Below are positions 24,606-32,077 of a DNA stretch of 55,953 bases, in pieces (the stretch's first letter is position 1; each line of letters begins with the position of its first letter). The translations under genes and the position numbers were made by a program. Under the pieces are notes generated by a model. That model searched no databases and was not told the origin of the DNA. It worked only from the letters and a program-made list of their open reading frames with translations. The DNA is from Gemmatimonadota bacterium (GTDB lineage Bacteria > Gemmatimonadota > Gemmatimonadetes > Longimicrobiales > Gaopeijiaceae), in assembly GCA_009844885.1 (NCBI GenBank), contig VYAQ01000226.1, forward strand, positions 1-55,953. The letters are read 5' to 3'.

Positions 24606-26552
24606 ATGAACAGCCATCGGACACTGGCGGCGGCCCTCTGCCTGACAGCCGCCGCGGCCACAGGAGCCCATGCCCAGAAGGCCGACATCCTCACCATCGA
24701 CCAGCTGCTCTCCATCGAGTCCGTCGTCTCCGGCTCGCCCACCTGGTCGCCCAACGGCTCGGGGATCCTTTTCCAGTCCTCGCTGTCCGGTGGGCTGATG
24801 ACGATCTCTCCGGACGGCGGCTTCCCCACCCGCCTGCCGATCGAGATGGGCACCTCGGGCCACTTCCTGGCCTCCCAGATGCCCGGCTGGTCGCCGTCCG
24901 GCAAGTGGATCTCGTACGTGTCGGACAAGGGCGGCTCGCCCGAGATCTGGATCTGGTCGGCCGAGGACGGCTCGGAGGCACAGCTGACCAACCTGGGCGC
25001 GCGCATCAACTCGATGACCTGGTCGCCCGACGAGCGCTCGATCGCGTTCGCCGGCGACCGCTACGGCAACTACGACATCTGGACCGTCGAGGTGGCCACG
25101 AAGCGCGTCCAGCGCATCACGAACAACAAGCTCTACGAGGTCTTCCCGACCTGGACGCCGGACTCGGAGCGGATCCTGTACGTGCGCCTCGACGACACCT
25201 GGGAGGACCACGACGTGATCGAGGTCGCCCCGGACGGATCGGGCGCGCGCACCGTGCTCCAGGACACGGACTTCTTCGACTACGGCGCCGGAACGACCTT
25301 CGCCTACCCGCGCGTATCGCCCGACGGCACCCAAGTGCTGTTCCGCTCGCACCGCAGTGGCTGGATCAACTACTGGCTCGCTCCGATCGGGGGTGGAGAG
25401 CCCCGCCCGATCGCCGCCGCCGAGGCCGACCAGAGCAGCGCCACGTGGTCGCCGGACGGCAGCATGATCGCGTACACCGAGAACCACAACGGCCATCACG
25501 ACCTGCGCGTGGTTGCCGCGGACGGAGGGAAGCCACGCGTGCTGGCGTCGCCGGGCGGGATGGGCGGCGCTTCCGCAGGCGGCGTCGCGTCGAATCCCTC
25601 GTGGTCGCCCGACGGACGGTCGATCTCGTACCTGATGGCCGACCTTGTTACTCCTCAGGATCTGTATGTGGTTTCCTTGGAGGACGGCGAGAGTCGCCAA
25701 CTCACCTCGTCCATGCCGGCCGGGGGCTTCGGGGCGCGGTTGATCCTGCCGGAGAAGGTTCACTACCCCAGCACGGACGGGTATTCGATCCCCGCCTACC
25801 TGTATCGTCCGGTGGGAGTCCCGGCGGGTCAGCGCGCGCCCGGCATTTTGTGGATCCACGGCGGCCCCACGTCGCAATTCCACGACACCTTCCAGCAGCA
25901 CGTGCAGTTCTTCGCGCAGCGGGGGTACGCGGTGCTGCTGCCGAACATCCGCGGCAGTTCGGGATACGGGAAGGCCTTCGCCGACGGCAACAACGACTGC
26001 TGGGGCCACTGCGACCTGGAAGACGTCGTCGCGGGGGTGGACTTCCTGAAGACGCAGCCCGAGGTCGACCCGGACCGGATCGGTCTGACAGGCACCAGCT
26101 ACGGCGGCGTGATGAGCATGTACGCCGCGTCGTTCGCGCCCGACGTGTTCCGCGCGATCATTCCCGGCTCGGGCTACGGCGACTGGATCCACTTCTACCA
26201 CGGCGAGAACGAGCTGCGGCACATCAAGCTCCTGGAGCACGAGCTGGGGCCCTTCGAGACGAGCCAGGACGTGTGGCGCAACAGCTCGGCGATCTTCGAG
26301 ATCGACAAGGTGTCAACGCCGATCTTCATGGTGCACGGCGAGGGGCGGTATCCGGGGTCGGACCAGTCGGAGATCTTCGCGCAGGCGCTGGAGAACTTCT
26401 ACAAGCCGTTCGAGTACACGACCTATCCGAACGAGAACTACTACGTGTACGGCAAGGCCAACCGCCGTCAGATGTTGTTCGACATGCTGGACTTCTTCCG
26501 TCGTTACCTGAACGACGAAATGGTGGACGCGGGCGAAAGGATGGACCGATGA
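24606..26552 (+). CDS. Exported S9 (prolyl-oligopeptidase-like) protein, atypical triad
   Basis: A 648-residue protein with a Sec signal (MNSHRTLAAALCLTAAAATG), a beta-propeller of PD40/WD40-like units (many WSPDG or WSPDE repeats, residues about 45-370) and a C-terminal alpha/beta hydrolase (residues about 390-640: ILWIHGGPTSQF, LLPNIRGSSGYG, GLTGTSYGGVMS). This is the layout of acylaminoacyl-peptidase/DPP-type S9 enzymes that trim peptides. The nucleophile Ser498 is present. At the expected Asp site the HGxxD motif reads HGEGR (Arg581), and at the His site YPGEGH reads YPNENY (Tyr612). It may be inactive, use other residues, or be a peptide-binding protein. AAGGAG precedes the ATG; the stop overlaps the next gene as ATGA. 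Confidence 0.86.
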   Translation: MNSHRTLAAALCLTAAAATGAHAQKADILTIDQLLSIESVVSGSPTWSPNGSGILFQSSLSGGLMTISPDGGFPTRLPIEMGTSGHFLASQMPGWSPSGKWISYVSDKGGSPEIWIWSAEDGSEAQLTNLGARINSMTWSPDERSIAFAGDRYGNYDIWTVEVATKRVQRITNNKLYEVFPTWTPDSERILYVRLDDTWEDHDVIEVAPDGSGARTVLQDTDFFDYGAGTTFAYPRVSPDGTQVLFRSHRSGWINYWLAPIGGGEPRPIAAAEADQSSATWSPDGSMIAYTENHNGHHDLRVVAADGGKPRVLASPGGMGGASAGGVASNPSWSPDGRSISYLMADLVTPQDLYVVSLEDGESRQLTSSMPAGGFGARLILPEKVHYPSTDGYSIPAYLYRPVGVPAGQRAPGILWIHGGPTSQFHDTFQQHVQFFAQRGYAVLLPNIRGSSGYGKAFADGNNDCWGHCDLEDVVAGVDFLKTQPEVDPDRIGLTGTSYGGVMSMYAASFAPDVFRAIIPGSGYGDWIHFYHGENELRHIKLLEHELGPFETSQDVWRNSSAIFEIDKVSTPIFMVHGEGRYPGSDQSEIFAQALENFYKPFEYTTYPNENYYVYGKANRRQMLFDMLDFFRRYLNDEMVDAGERMDR

Positions 26553-28618
26553 GACACATGGACACCCTGTTTTCCGGCCTTGCGGCCTGCCGCCTGAGCG
26601 CGGTGAAGCGGCCTCTGCCTCGCCCGGCGCTGCCCCTGGCGGCGCTTGTGCTCGCGGCCAGCCTGGCCTGCCAGTACGAAGCCCCGGCTGCAGGGGATGC
26701 GGCCGGTGCCGCGGTATCGGCCGCCTCGGCCTTTGCCGCCGACGCGATCTCCGCGCCCGAGCTGGTCGACCTGACCGCGGCGGTGGGCGGCACCCATCCG
26801 CCCAAGTGGTCGCCGGACGGCTCGCGGATCACGTTCGTCTCCGGCGGCGGCCTGGGCTCGGTCAGCACGGAGGACGGCGCCTTCGAGATCCTGACCGAGG
26901 ACCTGTCGCTGAGCGGCGTGGGGTCGCTGGGGGCGCCGCAGCCCACCTGGTCGCCCGACGGGCGCTGGATCGCCTACACGTCGGACAAGAGTGGAGCGCC
27001 GGACATCTGGCTGTGGTCGGCCGTGGAGGGCGACGGCATGCGCGTCGGCGTCGACGTGCAGCTGACCGGGTTGTCGGCGCGGGCCAACGGACTGGCCTGG
27101 TCGCCCGACGGCACCCGGATCGCGTTTTCCGGCGACCGTTTCGGCAACATGGACATCTGGACGGTCTCGGTGCCGGACGGCAAGGTAAGCCGCCTGACCG
27201 ACGACCCGCTTTATGAGGGCTATCCCAGCTGGACGCCCGATGGAAGCCGGCTGCTTTACGTGCGCATGGACGACCGCTGGGTGGACCACGATGTGATCGA
27301 GGTGGACCCCGACGGCAAGAACCCGCGCACGGTCGTGCAGGACCGGGGCTTTTTCGACTACCGCGCCGGGCGGGCGTTCGCCTCGGCGCAGGTGTCGCCC
27401 GACGGGGAGACCGTGCTGTTTCGTTCGCAGAGCAGCGGCTGGCTGAACTTCTGGGTCGTGCCGCGCGACGGCAGCGGCGAGCCCCGCCAGATCGCGGCCT
27501 CCGACTACGACCAGAGTGACGCGCGCTGGTCGCCCGACGGCAGCTGGATCAGCTACACCGAGAACCGCGACGGGGTGCATTCGCTGCGGCTGGTCTCGGC
27601 GGACGGCACGAAGAGCAAGGTGCTGGTCGAGCCCGAAGTCGGCGCCGCGCTGCGGCCCGAGTGGTCGCCCGACGGCAGCCGGATCAGCTACACGATGGAG
27701 ACGCCCACGCGGCCGGCCGAGCTGTTCGTGATGGACGTCGAGTCGGGCGAGAGCCGCCAGCTTCACAGCACGGTCGCGGCGGGGTCGGCCGAGCAGCTGC
27801 ACATGCCCGAGAAGGTGGCCTATCCCAGCAGCGACGGCCTCACGATACCGGCGTACCTGCACCGGCCGCCGGACGCGGAGCCGGGTGAGCGGTTCCCCGG
27901 CGTGATGTGGATCCACGGCGGGCCCACGTCACAATTCGACGACCAGTTTCGGAGACACCAGCAGGTGCACTTCTTCGCCCAGCGTGGCTACGTCGTCCTC
28001 ATGCCCAACATCCGGGGAAGCTCGGGGTACGGCCTGGAATTCGAGGACCTCAACAACGGCTGCTGGGGCCACTGCGACCTGGAAGACGTGCTCGCGGGCG
28101 TGGATTACCTCAAGACCCTGCCCGACGTGGACCCCGACCGGATCGCGGTGACCGGGACCAGCTACGGCGGCATCATGACGATGGACGCGGTGGCGTTCGC
28201 GCCCGGCGTTTTCCAGGCCGCGATCGCCCTGTCGGGCTACGGCGACATGACCGACTTCCACACCAGGGTGCACGAGCTGCAGCACATCAAGCTGCTCGAG
28301 TACGAGCTGGGCCCCTACCCCGAAAACCGGGACGTCTACCTGAACAGCTCGGCCATCCTGAAGGCGCACGAGGTGACCACGCCCACCTTCGTGATCCAGG
28401 GCGAGGGGGTCGCGGCCGAATGGCGGCTGCGGGAGGACCAGCCGCAGGCCTCGCTCGACTTCGCGCGCAAGCTCGACCAGCACTACAAGATCGTGCGCTA
28501 CAAGGCATACCCGGGCGAAGGCTACTACGTGTACGGGCGGGACAACACGATCCAGAAGCTCCACGACATGCTGGACTTCTTCGAGGAGTTCCTGGTGACG
28601 GAGATCGGCGGGATGTAA
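26549..28618 (+). CDS. S9-like propeller hydrolase lipoprotein, atypical triad
   Basis: A 689-residue paralogue of the preceding protein with long shared blocks (IWIHGGPTSQF-like, LMPNIRGSSGYG, NNGCWGHCDLEDVLAGVDYL). Instead of a cleavable signal it has LAALVLAASLACQYEAPA, a lipobox, so it is probably membrane-anchored. The propeller (repeated WSPDG) is followed by the alpha/beta hydrolase with Ser538 in VTGTSYGGIMTM. The Asp site reads QGEGV (Val621) and the His site YPGEGY (Tyr659), so it shares the triad changes of its neighbour. The ATG overlaps the previous TGA. The conserved cysteine pair CWGHC in both proteins may form a disulfide or bind a metal. Confidence 0.86.
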   Translation: MRHMDTLFSGLAACRLSAVKRPLPRPALPLAALVLAASLACQYEAPAAGDAAGAAVSAASAFAADAISAPELVDLTAAVGGTHPPKWSPDGSRITFVSGGGLGSVSTEDGAFEILTEDLSLSGVGSLGAPQPTWSPDGRWIAYTSDKSGAPDIWLWSAVEGDGMRVGVDVQLTGLSARANGLAWSPDGTRIAFSGDRFGNMDIWTVSVPDGKVSRLTDDPLYEGYPSWTPDGSRLLYVRMDDRWVDHDVIEVDPDGKNPRTVVQDRGFFDYRAGRAFASAQVSPDGETVLFRSQSSGWLNFWVVPRDGSGEPRQIAASDYDQSDARWSPDGSWISYTENRDGVHSLRLVSADGTKSKVLVEPEVGAALRPEWSPDGSRISYTMETPTRPAELFVMDVESGESRQLHSTVAAGSAEQLHMPEKVAYPSSDGLTIPAYLHRPPDAEPGERFPGVMWIHGGPTSQFDDQFRRHQQVHFFAQRGYVVLMPNIRGSSGYGLEFEDLNNGCWGHCDLEDVLAGVDYLKTLPDVDPDRIAVTGTSYGGIMTMDAVAFAPGVFQAAIALSGYGDMTDFHTRVHELQHIKLLEYELGPYPENRDVYLNSSAILKAHEVTTPTFVIQGEGVAAEWRLREDQPQASLDFARKLDQHYKIVRYKAYPGEGYYVYGRDNTIQKLHDMLDFFEEFLVTEIGGM

Positions 28619-28641
28619 GGTTCGGTATACATAAGGACGAT

Positions 28642-29487
28642 TTACGACTGTTCAAAATGTCCCGGCGGAGGCGTGATCGGGAACTCGACGATCGCGTCGA
28701 CGATCCCGCGCGCCACGCGGTCGGGTTGTCCGATGATCAGTTCGCGGTCGCCGGCGTTGGTGAGGAAGCCGGTCTCGATGATCGCCGCGATGGTCATGGG
28801 GTGCAGCGCGTGCTCGTAGCGCCGGAAGTTGAAGGCGTAGTAGTTGCGCATGCGCCGGGTTGTGTCCGGAAGCCGCCGGAGGCCGGTCGCCGCGCCGTAG
28901 GTCCGCCTGAGCAGGTCTACGAAACCGGAGGCCCGTCCGGTCGCGTCGCGGCTCGGGGCCGCCACCCGGTAGCCTCTGGCGTTCCTGTCGTTGCTCGCGT
29001 CGGCGTGTATGGCCAGGAAGAGGTGGGCGCGGTAGCCCGGGGGTACCACGGCCGGCAGGATGTCGACCACGTAGCCCAGTTCTTCCAGCATGGCGCCCGT
29101 GCGGCGGACGATCTCGAGGTTGACCTCCCATTCGGCGATGCCGTTCCAGTTGCCACCGTTGCCACGCAGTCGCGACAACTCCCGGGGGGCTTCGTGCGCC
29201 CGCCAGTGACCCACCTGCAGGCCGATGCGCACGGGTCCATCCGGGGCGCGCCACTCTTCGGGAGTGGGGATGGGCCCGGGATAGCGGTTGCGGTAGCGCC
29301 ACCGCCTGCGCTGCTGGGGCGGCGGCTCCTGGACTCGCTGGACAACCGGGGTGTCCTGCGCGAGGGCGACCGCCAGCATCTCATCGGTGGCGGGCTCGGC
29401 ACCACCGCCAGACACGACTCCACCGGCAGACACACCCAAGGCGATCAGGCCCAATGCGCCAACCCCTGCCGACACGATGATCTTCAC
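28642..29487 (-). CDS. N-acetylmuramoyl-L-alanine amidase (Amidase_3)
   Basis: A zinc amidase that cleaves the bond between N-acetylmuramic acid and the stem peptide during cell-wall turnover or division. The 281-residue protein has an N-terminal hydrophobic segment (MKIIVSAGVGALGLIALGVS), a linker rich in Gln, Arg and Pro, then the Amidase_3 domain (residues about 86-275). Motifs: RIGLQVGHWR (first His), GIAEWEVNLEIVRR (Glu), LFLAIHADASND (second His) and AAIIETGFLTNAGDREL (catalytic Glu). The GTG is preceded by AAGGAG. It converges on the S9 operon with a gap of 23 bases and stands alone. Confidence 0.85.
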   Translation of the reverse strand: MKIIVSAGVGALGLIALGVSAGGVVSGGGAEPATDEMLAVALAQDTPVVQRVQEPPPQQRRRWRYRNRYPGPIPTPEEWRAPDGPVRIGLQVGHWRAHEAPRELSRLRGNGGNWNGIAEWEVNLEIVRRTGAMLEELGYVVDILPAVVPPGYRAHLFLAIHADASNDRNARGYRVAAPSRDATGRASGFVDLLRRTYGAATGLRRLPDTTRRMRNYYAFNFRRYEHALHPMTIAAIIETGFLTNAGDRELIIGQPDRVARGIVDAIVEFPITPPPGHFEQS

Positions 29488-29601
29488 GAACAGACTCCTT
29501 GCCGAGGGTGGCCCGGTGCGCCGACACGATCAGGTCCCATGGTGGGTCCACGGGAGCACCGGTCGCAAGCCCTGCGGCCCAGGGAGGTTGCCCGAAAGGG
29601 C

Positions 29602-29913
29602 CTAGAGTGACGCCAGCCGCTCGAAGGTGTCCGGGTACTTTCGGGCCATGAGGATCAAGGCCGTCGCCGAGGGCGGCGGCTTCGACCTGCCCTGTTCCCA
29701 ACCCTCCAGAGTCCGCACAGGCGTGCGCAGCAGGGACGCGAAGACCGCGCGTGACAGCTCGAGCTCCTCCCGGATGCCTCTGATCCCTTCGGGCGATAGC
29801 CTCGGCAACGGTCCCGGTACCCAGGTCGTCCGGAGCGTGCGCTTTCCTGCCCGGTGCTCCTGCACTTCGCGAAGTGCCTCGAGCACCTCAGCCGCGATAT
29901 TCCGTTCACCCAT
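29602..29913 (-). CDS. HTH antitoxin-like regulator (HigA/NadS type), orphan
   Basis: A 103-residue protein whose C-terminal half is a helix-turn-helix of the Xre/HigA2 (NadS) type: LSPEGIRGIREELELSRAVF, then ASLLRTPVRTLEGWEQGRSK and PPSATALILMARKYPD. Proteins like this normally neutralise a RelE/HigB-type toxin encoded just upstream, but the upstream gene here is a secreted protein and no toxin is visible within 3 kb on this strand. It could be an orphan antitoxin or a stand-alone repressor. The ATG is four bases after the stop of the secreted-protein gene, with GGGGAG inside that gene, so the two are co-transcribed. Confidence 0.76.
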   Translation of the reverse strand: MGERNIAAEVLEALREVQEHRAGKRTLRTTWVPGPLPRLSPEGIRGIREELELSRAVFASLLRTPVRTLEGWEQGRSKPPPSATALILMARKYPDTFERLASL

Positions 29914-29916
29914 TCT

Positions 29917-30729
29917 CTATCTCCCCGGCCTCAACTGACGCTCCCGGTCCCTCTTCAGATCCCCGATGAGGTCGCGAATCTGGTCCAACAGGCCCTTGCT
30001 CTCCGAGCCGGTCGCGCCGGTTACGACGACCTGGTCGAGTACGATGGAACCTACGGCCCCGTCCGCCGTGGCCGAGGTGATCGTCGTGACGTGAAGGTTG
30101 AGTCCGTGGTTGACCCGCAGGCCGAAGACGCCGTCAGTGGCCAGACCGTCCCGCGGCCCGCTCCACAACAACTCGCCGTTGACCGAGAAGCGTAACTCGT
30201 CGCCCGTGGCTTCGAGCGCAAGCACGTTCTTCGCCGTCGCAGAGCCCTCCGGTTTGGTGGCGTACGAGACGATCGCGGGGTGGGCCGTCCAGTCGTGGAC
30301 GACCGGTGTCTCGGTCCCCGCTCGGCTCTTCACGAGGAACTCGCCGCCCTCGCGCAGCAGGAAGTACGTGTAGCGCTGATCCGGGCCCTGAAGGTCCGAG
30401 CCGCCGATAAAGAAGCCGAACGCCTCGCGTCGCCCCTGCGGGTCGAATAGGAAGGTCTCCGACTCGATGCGGAAGTCTCCTGTAGCGACCGAATCGGGGT
30501 GCCAGGCGATCATCGCCGGGCCGGTCGTGACGTGGTAGCCGGGAGTCATGGTGACGAGATAGAGGTCGTCCATGCTGGCGCCCTCGCGGTCGAAGCGGAC
30601 CTGCCAGCCTTCGGGGAAGGGCAGTCCTTCGTCGTCCTGGGCGACGGCGGGGAGGGCGGTGAGCGCAGAGACTACTGCGGCAATGGCGACCGCGACCGGC
30701 GCGGCGGGCAAGTGGCTCGTTCTGAACAT
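29917..30729 (-). CDS. Secreted protein, possible LamG/DUF1080-like beta-sandwich
   Basis: A 270-residue protein with a signal peptide (AAPVAVAIAAVVSALTALPA, cleavage after AVAQ). The mature part looks like a concanavalin-type beta sandwich: WQVRFDREGASMDDLYLVTM, DFRIESETFLFDPQGRREAF, NVLALEATGDELRFSVNGEL and TDGVFGLRVNHGLNLHVTTI. The phrase FSVNGELLWSG resembles DUF1080/LamG proteins, but no catalytic residues can be named. A polar C-terminal helix (LLDQIRDLIGDLKRDRERQL) follows. AGGACG precedes the ATG. It is followed at once by the HTH gene. Function unknown; carbohydrate binding is a family-level guess. Confidence 0.65.
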   Translation of the reverse strand: MFRTSHLPAAPVAVAIAAVVSALTALPAVAQDDEGLPFPEGWQVRFDREGASMDDLYLVTMTPGYHVTTGPAMIAWHPDSVATGDFRIESETFLFDPQGRREAFGFFIGGSDLQGPDQRYTYFLLREGGEFLVKSRAGTETPVVHDWTAHPAIVSYATKPEGSATAKNVLALEATGDELRFSVNGELLWSGPRDGLATDGVFGLRVNHGLNLHVTTITSATADGAVGSIVLDQVVVTGATGSESKGLLDQIRDLIGDLKRDRERQLRPGR

Positions 30730-30874
30730 GTAGCGTCCTGGGATCGAAATTGCGGAATCATGGAGATGTCGGCGGGGCAGGAGTCCGTTTGCGCCTCTCC
30801 TGAGTCGACCCCGTCAGTCAGCCCAGTTTGGTGGCGTCGACCGCTTGGGACAAGCCCTCCAGACGACGCAGGGG

Positions 30875-32077
30875 TCATCGCGGGGGCATCAGCCTCCGCC
30901 CTACCACATAGGGCACACCCAGTGCATCGTCACGGGTTCCCCAGACGTGAGTCGCTGTTGCGTCCGTGGCCTGCATGGCTTCAGGCAGCAGAACGCGGCG
31001 GGGTTCGCCAGACGAGTCGCCGCGCGGAATCGTGTAGTACACCCTCAGCGTGTCGACCCTCTCGAAGGTCTTGAGCCACACATCGTCCGAGGCGGAAAGG
31101 AAGAAGCTCGCCGCAGCCGGCAGGTACTCGGGTTTGTAGAGCGCCTCCTCAAATGCCTCCAGATAGCTGAGCTGTTCGGCGCGTAACATCCCGGGGCGTG
31201 GGAACGCCCCTATCCAGCCGTCTACTATTTCCTGAACCCACTCCGGGGTGAGATTGTGCGGCTGGAACTGCAGCCGTCGTTCCCAAAGCGTATCGCCCTT
31301 GGCATTCAGCTCGAGGAGACCGAGAGAACCTGGCGGTCCGCCGGATCGACGCATGACCAGGATCTTCCCATGCGCGAACGCCGTACGGTCATCGTCACCG
31401 AAGTATTGTGCCGTGAAGGTATTACTGTCATCCATGATGACGGCAAGCAGTTGATTGCGTGTGTCCTGCCAGAAGATCTCCTCGGGTGGCAGCCACTGCC
31501 CCGCATCGGAGCGCCGGACGAGCAGGAGAGGCTGGCGCACCATCGGGGGGCCTCCCAGCAACCCCGCCATCCTGGACGCGGAGTACAGTGGCCTGACCAC
31601 GTATCCTCCGTCGGTCGTGGGTGTTTCGATGCCCACGCGCGTATCCTGATAGCGTAGCGCTGTCGTCGTCCCGATCTCCGTGCCCTCCAGCACCCCGTCC
31701 GCGGTGTAGTGTGTGAACCGCGTCCCCCAGCCCTCCTGCACCGAGAACCCACCATCCTCGTTGAAGTAGATTCGCGCCGGCCGGTTGAACTCGCCGGGCC
31801 CCTCACCCTTCCTGCCCACCACGAACTGCAGGGATCCATCCGGATTCCACACGCTGACCTGGGTCTCCATCGGATCGACGACGAGGATTCTGTTCCTGTA
31901 GGGATCGGCCCGGAGAAAGGCCCAGTTGAACAGCACGCCCTGTTCGGCCGTGCCGGTGAACCTGTGTTCGAGTTCGGTGACCCATTCCGCGTGCTCCCGG
32001 GTGTCGGAGTCGTCTCCTCCGCAGGCGGCGCACGCGAGCAGCAGAAAGCCCGCAGTCGTCCGCAGGTCTCTTACCAT
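30875..32077 (-). CDS. Six-bladed beta-propeller lipoprotein
   Basis: A 400-residue lipoprotein with signal VRDLRTTAGFLLLACAACGG (lipobox cysteine in LLACAAC). The mature part resembles the 6-bladed beta-propeller (NHL/TolB-like) family of exported proteins: NRILVVDPMETQVSVWNPDG, LQFVVGRKGEGPGEFNRPA, FTHYTADGVLEGTEIGTTTA and later SASDDVWLKTFERVDTLRVY. The GRKGEGPGEF signature is typical. Ligand unknown. Its ATG overlaps the end of addA (ATGGTAA), so it is the last gene of the long SusC-SusD-SusC-DHS-addB-addA run. That is a curious partner for cytoplasmic DNA-repair genes. Confidence 0.78.
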   Translation of the reverse strand: MVRDLRTTAGFLLLACAACGGDDSDTREHAEWVTELEHRFTGTAEQGVLFNWAFLRADPYRNRILVVDPMETQVSVWNPDGSLQFVVGRKGEGPGEFNRPARIYFNEDGGFSVQEGWGTRFTHYTADGVLEGTEIGTTTALRYQDTRVGIETPTTDGGYVVRPLYSASRMAGLLGGPPMVRQPLLLVRRSDAGQWLPPEEIFWQDTRNQLLAVIMDDSNTFTAQYFGDDDRTAFAHGKILVMRRSGGPPGSLGLLELNAKGDTLWERRLQFQPHNLTPEWVQEIVDGWIGAFPRPGMLRAEQLSYLEAFEEALYKPEYLPAAASFFLSASDDVWLKTFERVDTLRVYYTIPRGDSSGEPRRVLLPEAMQATDATATHVWGTRDDALGVPYVVGRRLMPPR

